Below are positions 49,009 through 61,084 of a DNA stretch of 64,000 nucleotides, one piece after another; position 1 is the first letter of the stretch; each line of letters opens with the position of its first letter. Under the pieces are notes generated by a model. That model made no database searches, was not told the origin of the DNA, and worked only from the letters and a program-made list of their open reading frames with translations. The stretch spans positions 1,116,001 through 1,180,000 of the forward strand of contig NC_037325.1 of NCBI RefSeq assembly GCF_000143535.2, written 5' to 3'. Both the position numbers and the translations under genes were made by a program. This DNA is from Botrytis cinerea B05.10 (taxonomy: Eukaryota > Ascomycota > Leotiomycetes > Helotiales > Sclerotiniaceae).

Positions 49009-50563
49009 ATGCTTTTGAAAAGTTTTGTCGCCGCGATTGGTGCCTTTGTGGCTTCGGTGGATGCTACCATTTACTATGCAGGAGTAGCTGAGAGTGGTGG
49101 AGAGTTTGGAGTTTACAGTATGTATTCCTTCTACTACTTCATTCTTCAGCATCTGAAAATATATTGGATTATGTTAGACGATCTAATGCTAATGTTCAAT
49201 AGGTGGAACCGGTACCGTGGGAACAGGATTGCCGGGTGTGTTTGGTCAGGATTATGCATTCATTAACACATCTGCAATTGATGTTTACGTGGATAAGAAC
49301 AAGGTAGGTTGATAGCTTGACTCTCTCTTTCATGGTTCACAAAGAAGATAACTCGCTGCGAAGAACATTGACTAAAAACTTTCTAGGTCAACCTATTCCG
49401 AGTAGCATTCCTACTCGAGCGAATGTGCCCTCTCGCTACCGGTTTAGGTGCTACATTCGACGAAACTGTAAGACTCTTCATCTTTCGCCTTCATCATTAA
49501 CCGGGCTCACATATAAAACAGCATTACGGCCACTTCGCGGATGCAATCAACTATATCACTAAAACCAAGTCATCCTATGCCATCCTAGACCCTCACAATT
49601 ATATGCGTTACAATGATCCTTCTTCTCAGCCATTCTCTGGATCCGTGATCGGTAACACATCAGATCCTAATGCTGCAACCACGGCACAATTTGCTGCATT
49701 TTGGGGTGAGTTGGCGAAGAGATTCAAGAGTAATACGAAAGTTATCTTTGGATTGATGAATGAGGTCAGTTGATACCCTCCCCCCCCCCAAATGTCCTCT
49801 CTTCCACCCGAAAGCCATCGAAGGAATAGTCAAGTCTAACAAAAGCGTTAGCCTCATGATATGGCCACGAGCTTGGTAGTTGCAAATAATCAAGCTGCCA
49901 TTACTGCGATTCGTAAGGCCGGTGCTAAGAATCTGTGAGTGATCCAATTTTCCATTAAAAACGATATCATAGTTAATAAAAAAAAACAGGATCTTGGCAC
50001 CAGGAAACTCCTGGACAGGAGGACATGCTTGGACCCAAGGCAGCGACCCATCTAGCGCCCTGATGCAAACTCTCCAGGACCCTCTCAACAATACCGCAAT
50101 GGACATCCACGAATATCTCGATGTTGATTTCTCAGGCGGCCACTCTGTCTGTGCATCTTCAGCTCCAGAAAATCTCGCCCCTCTGACCGCTTGGCTCAAA
50201 ACCTACAATCTCAAAGCCATGATTACTGAATTTGGTGGTGCTAACGGCACAGAATGCGCTCCATACATTAAAGGAATTGTTGATTACATGGCGCAAAACG
50301 AAGAGTATATAGGATGGACAGCTTGGGCGGCTGGACCCTTTTGGGGAACTTACTCGCCATGTTGTGCAGATTCGCAACAGTGGGGAAGTTTGGAACCGGG
50401 AAGTGTTGCTTCGGATGGAAGTCCAGGGTGAGTTTATTTATCCATTGAATGAAAGATTGATATGCTGATTGATGATAGATTGTACACAACTGTTTGGTTA
50501 AATGTTATCCAACCATTGTTGCCAAAGACGTTGCAGAAGTCGGGAGCAGCAACTGTGCACTGA
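49009..50563 (+). CDS. Secreted GH5 endo-beta-1,4-glucanase
   Basis: Seven exons: 49009-49117, 49203-49303, 49387-49467, 49522-49764, 49852-49934, 49990-50427, 50479-50563; 379 aa. The signal peptide is MLLKSFVAAIGAFVASVDA. Family 5 motifs: AGVAESGGEFG, VNLFRVAFLLERM, ILDPHNYMRYN, the acid/base Glu in GLMNEPHDM (E178, spanning the exon 4/5 junction), NSWTGGHAW, and the nucleophile Glu in MITEFGG (E286). There is no cellulose-binding module. Length and motifs fit GH5 subfamily 5 (EG-II type) enzymes that cut cellulose outside the cell. All catalytic residues are intact. A stretch of C's (49782-49790) and poly-A (49979-49986) fall inside introns. Confidence 0.93.
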
Positions 50564-51737
50564 AATTAGTTGGAGTGTGATCCGAGTGTTGTGATTTGAA
50601 TCAAACCCCAGGTCACTTTTTTGGACGACTTTTTTTCTTAGATTGTATTGTCTAAGTCACAGAAACAGTTAGTTCTATGTATATAAATCTGAATGTGATC
50701 TTCAATTCTATCCCATAAATAAGATGAGACGTTCCGGAGTAGATGCCCTGACATTAGTGGATCCTGTGTATGGTCGTATGCATGTTCGTGTGTATGTAAT
50801 TATATTACTAGCGGTCGTTACATAATGCTTGCTATACATTATTCTCAAGATAATTAGTCGGTAAAATGTGTGTTACCTTGTTATTACCTTGTTTCACCTC
50901 GCCGGTGTTATGTAAGTTAATAAATATGGACACAATTTATCAATGAACCCTCCGCCGATGATTGAGTCTGTCATCTCAAATTAGACACTTCTGACTAATG
51001 ATTCTCATGTTATGTGAACTGAGATACTATAGGCAAATGGTTAGCGATTGTTGAATTCGAATTGAGCTATTACAAAATTTGAATTCTTGAATCGCAGATA
51101 TGATGTAGAGAATTTCTACATTAGATTTGGATTATATACGTTGTGTAAATGTTGTCTCGTAGCGGACTAGTACTAGTGAATTTTTTAATTTTTTTTTAGC
51201 GATATAGAACCTGAGCCTTATGGCAAATAGCCACGCGTGGGCCACACCGTTAACTGACAAAAGTGCGGGATCTAGCGGTCTGTGGCTCGTGTGTGGAGTA
51301 AAAATACGTCATAGGCCTAGAACCCCTCGATTTCTATATGTCCTTCCTGCGATAACGATTTCATCGCTAAATACTGTGAAAGGACCAGAACTGCACATAT
51401 ATAAATATGAGCTAATAAAATAAAGTCTGCGACAGTGTTAAAGGGCATTTCTTTTTGAAAACTATCTCTGATTCTCGTCGGATAAGGTGAACACACCTTA
51501 GAGTATAATGCCTTCTATCTTCTGACCGCCAATACCCGATTCCCAATAGCTGAAAGCATCTCAACAATATATCGAAACATTGTAGTCCAAGCATCAACGC
51601 CATCCCATGCCATGGTACAATAATCCATCGCCTCCATCCTAAACAATAACTCCATCAATGCTACCATGTGTACCAATACACTCATCAATAATTCGAACTA
51701 TCCAGCTGCCATTAAAAGATCTACCCTGCCTCAAATA
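50564..51737. other. Intergenic
   Basis: 3' region of the endoglucanase and of the convergent membrane protein gene. No gene recognised. Confidence 0.45.
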
Positions 51738-52565
51738 TCAACCCCAACTCCGATTGTATGATATAAAGTTTGCTGAGTGTGTTACTTGATAGAGTTCGAT
51801 CGTAGGTTCAGGAGAGGGTTCCACTGCAGCATATGTCAAAGCCGGAACGAACATGGCAAAATCTTGGAATTGATTTGTCGCACATTGAGGGGTAGACCCA
51901 ATTGAACGAAGGTGGTTGTGGGTTCTATCATGCAATGAGGCTTGAGCGCGGCTAGGAAGACTGTAGTATGCTGAGAATGAAGGCGCTCTATTAGGAAGAT
52001 TGGAAGATACTGAGATCGGATATGCTCGATTGGAGGGTAGGCTCGCAGTTCGTGGTCCTGATTCAAGATCAGGCTCTGGTATGTCTAGTTGACTAGCCAT
52101 TAGATTCCGGGTCATTATTTCATGATACGTCGCATACCTGGGCCGGATTTTGGCTTGCACATGACATAGAGAGAAATAATTGCAAGGAGAACGCTTGTCA
52201 GGCCAAAGCATATAGCAATAATGTCGTCGATAGCAACTAAATGAGCGGGTTAGATTTAGAGTATACGTGGAGTTCCGTTGCTGGTATATGGCAGGCTGAA
52301 AGATTCTTTACTGACGCATAATGAAGATGATAGCAACTTGGCGCAAGAGGTAACGATATCTCTGTGGACTGGTTTGATTGTGTTCACACAGAGACAGCTA
52401 ATGATTTCGATTATTTTGTATATGTATCCAATATAAGTAAAAAGAAAGGTGACGGGAAGGACTTTACATAGAGGTACTACTCGAGTAATATACAAGAGGA
52501 ATCGCTGGGACCGCCATCCTCTGGCCTCTGTCCAAGGATGAAAGTTCACCTCTTGATCTAGGCAT
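51738..52565 (-). CDS. Small membrane protein, unknown family
   Basis: I do not recognise this gene. Four exons can be joined in phase: ATG at 52565, donor GTAAAG after TCTAT (~52467), acceptor ...CACAGAG, second donor GTCAGT (~52312), acceptor ...CATTTAG, third donor GTATGC, acceptor CAACTAG. The joined protein (~195 aa) has a hydrophilic start (MPRSRGELSSLDRGQR), one or two membrane segments (YLLRQVAIIFIM and DDIIAICFGLTSVLLAIISL), then a Ser/Pro-rich tail (IPEPDLESGPRTASLPS). The continuity of hydrophobic sequence over the 42-nt exon and next exon supports it. Start and splice sites are tentative. Confidence 0.45.
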
Positions 52566-53141
52566 ATTGTGGCATTGGTGGCATAATAACGATCGTTTTT
52601 AGAATCTCACTTTATACTAACTGATTTGGTTTAAGGTAATTATTACGAAGAGACGACTTACCTACACAGAATTCATCGCACCATAGGAGTTCCTATATTT
52701 CTGACCAATCCCATAAAACAAGCATGTCTGACAAGTGGAATTTGACATCCGCCTTACCTATTATAATTTATTACCGATAAAGGAAGCGACGAGTATACCG
52801 TATTCATTCGAAAAATTCGCTTACAACCATGGGTTAGGATTGTGGAAAACACCAGAGCTGTTTGATTCGTTATATCAATGGATTTTTCATTGGATGCCTT
52901 ATATCTCTGTTGAATACTTCTATTTTGAAGCATTTAGAGGGAAGCTAATTGGCCGCTTAAAGTAATAATCCTTGCTATCTTTGGGCGGATTGATTCGAGT
53001 CAGCAACATCATCATCTTGATTTCTGGACCACTCAACATTGTTCAAGCTTCATCCGGATAGTGCCGGATCAAGTCCATCCATCATCTGTGCTGCACAAAT
53101 TCCGAAATCGAGGGCGGGGACATGCATGACCAGTAGGGGTG

Positions 53142-53422
53142 ATCTCAGCGCTAGTAGAGGCTACTTCGGGTACTGGGGGAAACAAATCGGGCGCGGAAGA
53201 ATCGATTGATGGTATCGAGGTCGGTATTTCTCGGTATTGGCAGTGCACTCGATCATTGGCTGGTTTTGCCTTAGAGTTCAACGATCTTTTTAGAATATAC
53301 TTTGATACGATAATATTCTATGTGTTGGTGTTGGTGTATGCACGAAGGGCGATTAAGGGTAAATAAAGGAGGGGCAGCTAAAGATACAGCAAGGACCTAA
53401 TCTCAGCGCTAGTAGGGGCTAT
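53142..53422. repeat. Direct repeat pair ATCTCAGCGCTAGTAG
   Basis: Near-identical 22-bp words at 53142-53164 and 53400-53422 (one A/G and one C/T difference), 258 bp apart. Confidence 0.65.
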
Positions 53423-53564
53423 CTCATACACCACCCGAGGACAACAAATGAAAGGAAACAACGAACTGAGTCAAAGGTACACATCAGGAAAAGTACAACA
53501 CACCAATTGACATGCATCCAATGTCGAATTGCTAGCTGCGTTGGGTTCCCACGTAGCCACACTA

Positions 53565-53685
53565 TGATGTGGTATGGTTGTGGTTGATATGGTTGGTATG
53601 GCTTGGTATGGTTGGTATGGTTTGGAGGGTATGGTATGTTATGGTTTGGAGGGTATGGTATGGTATGGTATGGTATTAATTAATA
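53565..53685. repeat. TGGTATGG minisatellite
   Basis: Irregular repeats of (G)GTATGG and TTGGTATGG, including two TATGGTTTGGAGGG units, ending in a run of GGTAT pentamers. Confidence 0.85.
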
Positions 53686-55273
53686 TCTAGGAAAGAGATC
53701 TTCTGAAGGTACAAAAAACATACTAAGCAAAGGAATTACAATAAGATCCTATTTATAAGATGAACACTCTTCATTTAGGGGAGAAGACTCTAAATAAGCC
53801 CAGGTCGTTGATCCCGTAATATTACAGCTTTTCTGTGACCTTTAGAAAACAATTCAAGTCAAGGAAAGCAATCGAATTAGGGAGGTGTTGTAGAGCTGAT
53901 CAAGTGCTGCTCGTTTTTCTCCCACTGCCAGACTCGATGGCAAGATCTTGATTTCCCTCCTCTGCCGTGGAGTCAACAAACTACTTAGAGGCCTTGGATT
54001 TAACACAGCCTTGTCCAGGCGTTTGAAGCATTTTCCTCCATCGTTGAAATTGATGTGACCACATTCAGCAGATCAGCCGCCTGCTCCACCTCCCCCCGGA
54101 GACAACATGAATCTCATGCGATGAATTGTTGGTCCCATGGACTTGGCTGTGCATTGAATTCTGTACTATACGTGCATGCGGGGATGCTTGCACGTATAAT
54201 CTATTCTAACTGGATATCATCTTCCAGTGGAGAAAGAAGAAAGAGGGAAAAGCCATCTTCCACATTTTCTTGCCAAACCCTTGATCGGTCGCAGCTGTAA
54301 CCCTGTCTAGTATTCCCCTCCCCTCTAAACAAATCTTTTGATTATGTATGGTGTGTAGCGGTGAGTAAGGGGCCGATGGAAATCATCACTCCATACATGA
54401 AATTTCGAGCCGATATCAGATTATTCAGTCCCGTGGAGGAAAATCGATTCCCCGGTTGAGAGCCTTAATTTTGAGGCAGCAGACCTTTGAGACTCAAGCC
54501 GTCCATGATCCATGCACGCACAGCTGCTTGTTTGCACGTGATGTGTGTACGGCACGTGGCTCAAATCTCTCTTAGTGGGCTTTTTGCGCGATTAGTAAGC
54601 AAGTGCAATTATCTGGTGATCCCGCAATCCCAATTCTTCAACTTCCAGTCCTCTCAATATCGGTAAGTGATTGAATAGTACCTCCTTGCAATATGGATAT
54701 AAACTTTCACTTTGATATATTTCAATTCCCCTCTTACCATATATTCCTATCAATAAAACATTCATGAACATCTCCAGTATCTGTTGATTTTTTCTGTTTC
54801 GTCGATTCCTCATGTCTTTTCAAGAAACCTGCTTTTTGATCCCATAACTTGCTGAACTTTGGCCAATCAAATTTGAGTAGCCCTGCCATCTACGATCCTG
54901 TTCCAAGGTATTTTGGAAGTTTGCCAACAGATCGCCCCTGGGATGTGAGCGACGCGCTGCCATCTTCACTGCAATTTTACCTGCAAAATGACATCGTCGA
55001 CCCAAAACAGGGTCGCACCCCTGTGTAACCTGGATAAATGTATAGATAGCATTACATTAGTAGGTCCATTGGACCCTGAAATCAGTCTGTTGTGCTCTTC
55101 TCTACAATCAATCGCATGTATTTCGAGACTCGAACATATCAAGGCATCGATCTTCTAAGCGCGTTCTGTGATTTCAGTTAATGCTACAACTTCAAATTCG
55201 TGCTGCTACGACAATTATACCAAATCTTCGTTATATGGAGTAACAGCCAGCGATTGGAGAAAGCACCCTCAAA

Positions 55274-57405
55274 ATGGCTCACCAAGGCTCACCACAGTCT
55301 TTGCCATCGTCTTCAACAACTGAGAACCCAATTGTTGCAGTTGGTAGAAAAGTAAAGTCGGTTCTGACCACACACCAACGACCTACCATTCGTATCTATC
55401 GCGACTCGTCGAATGCCGAATCACGAAATGTTCCCTCAGCAAGAGACTTTTGTGAGAAATCTTCCTCAACTCCACTACCTCATGGAAGTACACAGCAAAA
55501 CCGCACAGGGCTTTCAGAACAATCCGTCACTCAGGCGGCAAACCACCCTCTTCCATCGCAAGGAAATGCATTTACCAACCGCTTTCGGTCGCTATTTGGT
55601 CGCGGGGAGTACTCTAAAGAGCCCGAATCGTATGAGCATGAATACGACCCTGATATGGTAGATTTGCTAGATGTTGTGGGCATGTATAGCCATACCAGCT
55701 TTTCAGCTACTAGACTGACTCTCTGCAGATCCTGAAATATCCACTCTCTCCACTCTTACCAATGTCCAGAATTCCCTCTTCGTGCCTCAAATGGGAGGCT
55801 TCGTTAATCGTCAACCGACATATAAACTTTCAGAACGCCCGGGAGAAGTACGCACGATTGATAAGATCAAAGCAAAGTTGAAGAATCTACGAAGTCCAGA
55901 AAAACAAGCGGATAGTGATACATGGAAGCCGCCAAAATTAGAGTATGCCGTTTTGCCCGATGGGGAAAGGCTTGGTGGTTGGACAACCGCTGAGGTGGAT
56001 GAGCTAGATGATCTTGTTAGACATCAACTTCATTCCCGACGAGCAAAATTCAAGCGTTCGATGAAAGGATTTGGACAGTATGTCCGCAGACGTGAGTCAA
56101 TTCTTCACTACAGGTTTGCTTTTGACTAACCTGATTTGTGTAGCTTTGGGACTATTCATCACAGTATACGCAACCTTGATCACGCTATTCGGTGCGGCCT
56201 GGGTACTCTTTCTTATCGGCTGGATATCCCTAGGTTCTCAAAAAGATTACATTGTCAACATTGTTGATAATGTCCTCGTCGCTCTTTTCGCAATCATTGG
56301 TGATGGTCTAGCCCCTTTCCGTGCAGTTGATACCTACCACATGGCCTATATAGCACACTATCACCGCAAAACTTGGAAACGTCGCGAAAAGCTCGGTCTC
56401 CCAGAGCTATGGGACCATAACGATCTCCCAGAACAACGCAAGGAAGATATTGCTCCACCTCCTCAAGTCGATATCGAGAGTCTTTGCGCCCGTCGAATGC
56501 CCAAAAGTTTCGCACGTAGAATTGCGCCTCGCATACCCAAGAAGTACGCCGATAAAATGATAGCTCGCAATCAAACAGAAGTAGAACCAAACTATGAATA
56601 TACCGTTCTCTCCCCAGAAGAGCAGAGTGTCCTCGAATACCACGAACGAAAATTTTCCAAAAGTCACACATTCTATAAGCCACACGAGACAGAAACCCAT
56701 TACGCATTCCCTTTGAAATTACTTTTTGCCGTCGTTTTATTACTCGATTTACATTCTTGTCTTCAGATCACGTTAGGTGCATGTACATGGGGAATCTCTT
56801 ACAAAACTCGACCATTCGCCCTCACGACAGTCATTCTATGCTTTAGTATCACTTGCAACATTATGGGAGGAGTTCTAATATCCATGGGCGACAAACGTAC
56901 ACGCAAACATGACGTTATTGAAAGAATGATGAAACAAGAACTTACTTCTGAAGCTATCGAAACGATCAACACCCGAAGACTCAAAGAAGCAGAGGAAAGA
57001 GGAGAAATAGATCCGGAGATTCGAAAGAGAAGAGAAGAGGAAAAGGAAAGAGAGGAGAATGAAGAGATCAAGAAAAGCTGGAAAAGCGTACCAAGCTTAC
57101 CGAAGAAGTTATTGGGTAAGGGTGAGGATCACAGGCAACCGAGTTTGCCTGTGGAAGCTAGAAGTTCGAGTTCGAGTACGCATGTAGATTCGCCGAAAAG
57201 GGCAGGCTCAAGTTCTTCGAAGGATAAGAAGTCAAGCAGACAAGGTGGTACAGCTCTACAACCTGTACAGGAAGTTCCAACAGTAGCTCAGCCAACGTAT
57301 CCACAGCCGGTAGCGAGAAGAGGGGAAGGCGTGGTACCGCCTAAAAAAGGGGTGGGGCAAAAAGTTTTGGCGGGGTTCAGGAAGGCTGATTTGGATAGAA
57401 GCTAG
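55274..57405 (+). CDS. DUF2985 integral membrane protein
   Basis: Exons 55274-55679, 55729-56091, 56144-57405, 676 aa. The N-terminal ~140 residues are disordered. The family core follows: ISTLSTLTNVQNSLFVPQMG (after intron 1), KPPKLEYAVLPDGERLGGWT, RRPLGLFITVYATLITLFGA, WVLFLIGWISLGSQ and GLAPFRAVDTYHMAYIAHYH. Two more membrane segments lie near FPLKLLFAVVLLLDLHSCLQ and FALTTVILCFSITCNIMGGV. The tail is charged coiled coil (KEAEERGEIDPEIRKRREEE) then Ser/Pro-rich. Function of the family is unknown. To keep the conserved segment in frame, intron 1 must start with GC (55680), a probable GC-AG intron with CTGAC branch site. Confidence 0.85.
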
Positions 57406-58302
57406 TGGTATTTCCCACTGCATCTAATAAGCATTTTTTTTTTTTTGCGAGGATCACTAGGATGAGAACATGGTTTTGAAGAAAAGATGGGATGTATGGG
57501 TATTTGGATATTATCGAAAGTTTAGCGAGGCGTTTTTGGAAGGGTCAAACGAGTGAATATCCTAGATCTTTAAGACCTATATGGAATGCAACGACATGTC
57601 ATGAGATAGTAATGAATATTATATAATAACGATTTCCAATAATTCTATTGCCATTTTTTCTGCACAAGATCATGATCATTGCTGGCTGATAATATTGTAA
57701 CGTAGAAAAGGGTATAACTTCGAAGCTACCTCTCCTTAATGATTCATTGACGGTAGTTTATTCAATAATCCACGTGATCGGGGAATCAGGCTAATACTCC
57801 ACTTCCACAAATGGAAGAGCCCTCTCTCTAACTTTCTACTTGATAATCACATCATCTTTGAAAATAAAATAGCATATTCTGAAGAAAGTCGAGTGATCCC
57901 CGCCTAGCACATCGAGTCTGATTTCACTTGAGGAAAGGATTAGAATATCTAGGAAATGAAATTCAATCGTTGGTACATTTGTACTTGATTTCTCAGAAAT
58001 TTTCATTGCTGTACCTGTGCTACTGCTGAAACATAGAGAAGTGATTCACAAACTATGTATAGACATTGGTCTTTGAACATACGCAGAACGTCTCTTGTAT
58101 AAAAGCCACCTTTCTATATTCCGCAAGTGCAAGATCCCCACGACTTAGCAAATCCCGACCAAATTCAAAACCTTATGATTCGTAACATCGTGATTCTCTA
58201 CCCTATAGCTCGCCTTCCTCTCGAGACCCTGACATCCAATTCTTCGAAAATACGACACGTAGATCTTGCGGATGTTGGAACAGAAATTGTCGTCAAAACC
58301 AA
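57406..58302. other. Intergenic, convergent 3' ends
   Basis: Poly-T run near 57435-57446, otherwise nothing recognised. Confidence 0.45.
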
Positions 58303-58918
58303 CTACATAGGAATCTTCGGTGTAGGAGGAGGTTGCACCCAAACGACCGTGGCATCACCTCGTCTTTGCGGAATCTTTGAAGTTGGAGGTGGTGGAGCCC
58401 AGACGATAGTTTCGTCTCCGCGCTTTTTTTGCGGTGATGTAAAAGTCGGGATGAGGGTTTCGATGGGGTTTTTTGTGGTTTTGAGGCTGAGAGCGACAGA
58501 GATTGTTTGGTCTTCACGCTTGTTTTGGTTTGTTGGGGATTTTGGAAGGATGATTTCGATGGGTTTGAGGGTGCTTTTGCGGCTGAGAGCAAGCTCGGTT
58601 GTCTTGTCTAGAATTTCGAATGCGTCTTTTTTGGTGGGTTGCGAGATGTGGTGGGTGTTGGTGTTGGGGCTTTGTTGATCGAGTGCATGTCCGGTGGGGA
58701 TTATAGCGGTGGGTTTATTGAGCTCGATGATCTCCAAGGTTTCTGTTGTTTGTTTGTGAGTTTTATGCTGGGCTTTCATAGTATTCTTGGCATTTTGTGC
58801 TATTTTTCAGGCGTGATGAAATAGGATAGCTCCCGTACGTACCTTGTGAGACTACTGGAGCCGAAAGTCCTACGACAGTGAGGGAAGAGAGAACCACGAG
58901 GAACTTTTGCAGATTCAT
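58303..58918 (-). CDS. Secreted dibasic-repeat protein
   Basis: Exons 58918-58843 and 58772-58303, 181 aa. A clear signal peptide (MNLQKFLVVLSSLTVVGLSA) is followed by a spacer, then repeats bounded by dibasic sites: ~87-111 and ~119-143 share ALS(R/L)K.T...PIE..(L/I)P, ending KR and KKR. Two shorter repeats follow, GDETIVWAPPPPTSKIPQ-RR and GDATVVWVQPPPTPKIPM. This is the layout of Kex2-processed secreted repeat proteins. No DUF3328 gene is nearby, and the repeats contain Trp but no Tyr, so dikaritin-type modification is not suggested. The intron 3' site (GAAAG at 58773-58774) is the only one keeping frame and is not strong. Confidence 0.6.
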
Positions 58919-61084
58919 GTTTGATTTGACGTAGAAAGTTGCAGTATTGGTTTTGATAATGGTAGAAAAATTGCAATCTTCAAAAGAAGAAATGCATCTC
59001 TTTTAATACAAGAATTCGATTTGTACGACGAACTTAAGATCCTCAAATCGAAGTGTTCAATGTGTTCATATGCCACAATATCGGAGTGATTCTCCCATTG
59101 TGAAACTTTCACGACGGGTATACAATCATGATCTCTTTTCGATAAATGGTGAGATGGAACTCAGTATTTGATCTGAAGTTCTTTTAACTGTGCAAGAATA
59201 CCATTTTGCAAAATCAGAGTCCAAAGGCTCAGACTATATTATCGCTATGCTTACCTTCCCAGAATTCAAATCCAGATGCTATCGGCAACCCCGGGTTACA
59301 TCATAAACGTACATTGCTCGACGATGGTTGTAGAGTGAAGTTCCATCCCACGAGTGTCAGACACATCGAGGATACGAGTGTTGTGCAACTCAGACTGTGC
59401 AACACAAAGTGCATAATGTCCAGGAACGGATACTTTCTTTGTAATTCCTATGATGTTAGAAAGACGACATATATATGGAACTAGATCCCACAGAATTCTT
59501 CGTTATATTGCGGTTCCGTTTACATGGTAGGAGATATTCTCAAGTTTAAGTGATGTATACTTTGTTTTATGGATATATACATATAGTATTATGACTACTG
59601 CAACTACCAGAGAATTGTGTCTCATCCAGGGATATGAGCGTGCATTTCCTAATGATATTGTCACAGTATGATGAATGGCTCGGAATACTTTTGCCGTTTT
59701 GGTGTTATGATACTCGAAGTGGAACTTGGGATATTTTTTTGGACGATGCGACAACGGTCAGATCCGAGGAGTTCAAATGACATGGATAACTTGTGATATT
59801 TGGGTCTAGCGCATAGGATTTAATTTAGCAGTGATGAGTACGAAGATTGAAATCATATCATAAGGATATCTCGAACTCATTGCTCAAGTAGTTCACTGAA
59901 TATACGATTAGGCCAGGATCAACGTATTCTTGCCTGACTTCAAGATCTCTTATACGGAAAATCAAAACTAAATAGCCCCATCTCCTACTTCAAAAATCAA
60001 GATCTCGCATTTAAGGGGCAAAGAGATTTTAAATGTATTAAAGATCAACATACTAAAAAGTCTCACTCCAACCAAAATTAATTCTATATCCAAGTTCATC
60101 CAATCATCTCATCTCACGCGAACTCTCACCTCTTCTTCCCTTCAAGGTCTCTTCCAAGTTTGTTTTCGCATCCGTGTACACAACATACATATAAACGTTT
60201 ATGTTTATCAAGCGAGAGCCACGAGAACCTCCATAAATCAGATCGTACGCCGGAATCGGTTCCGGTATTCGATATCAGTGTTACATGTCACATTCAAGGG
60301 TTAACATCCTATCTCGATTATGCGTCATTAGATGTGATGAGAGACCTAGTACAAAAGTCTGGGTTTGGATTGTACATTTTTGGCGGAGATTGAATCCGTA
60401 GATAAAAATGAGCTTTGGATCCATATTCCAATAGTAAGGGAGAAATTAAGATTATCATTCTTGCGATTGTATTTTTCCCTCTCGCTCCTGTTGAAGCCCT
60501 TAACCCCCGTCTGAACTAGCCTGGAGAGATAGTGAAAGGGGGAAACAAGTCATCGAATCAGAAGAAATCACATGTAAATAGCAAACACAAGCATGAAAGG
60601 AGCTGCTTACAATTGGGTTGAAAGCGTAAATACTTATCTGTAGATATGGGGATCGCCATCAAAGAATTATCAATTTGTTCACAAATTCAAATGAAGATCT
60701 ACTTACTACCACGCATAGAAAATGGACTCTGGCTTAAACTTTTAAGCTTTTTTTCTATGTTGTAAAGAGAAGAAGCAAAAGAATGTTAGAAATTTTCCCA
60801 TGGTTTGAGTAATAGGCTACTGCTCATGGATTGGGCTCCCATGAAGTGGAAGTCGAGATAGTTACTGAACGAGGAGGGATGAAAGGAGAAGATAGGAAGA
60901 TAGGAAGATACAGCAGGTTAAAATGGGGTTGGCAATAAAAAAATGTTGTGATTGACCGGGAAACGCGGAAAAGTGATAGCCTGTTGCGGACCTAAATTCC
61001 TTGTAGAGTTGCTAATATTACTACGATATCCATGGAAGTAGAGACCGTACTTCATTTTGAACTCCTTTGTAAAGATATCAGTGA
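58919..61084. other. Intergenic 2.2 kb
   Basis: No gene recognised. A short GATAGGAA repeat lies near 60892-60912. Open frames are short and featureless. Confidence 0.4.

Larger units (their letters stand above)
52566..55273. other. Intergenic 2.7 kb with short repeats
   Basis: No gene recognised. Holds a direct repeat pair (53142 and 53400), a TGGTATGG minisatellite (53565-53685) and CACGTG near 54535 and TGCACGTAT words near 54170-54200. Confidence 0.4.

Noticed and set aside
58127..58678. Plus-strand 183-codon frame
   Set aside because: Antisense to the secreted repeat gene, which has signal peptide and repeat structure.
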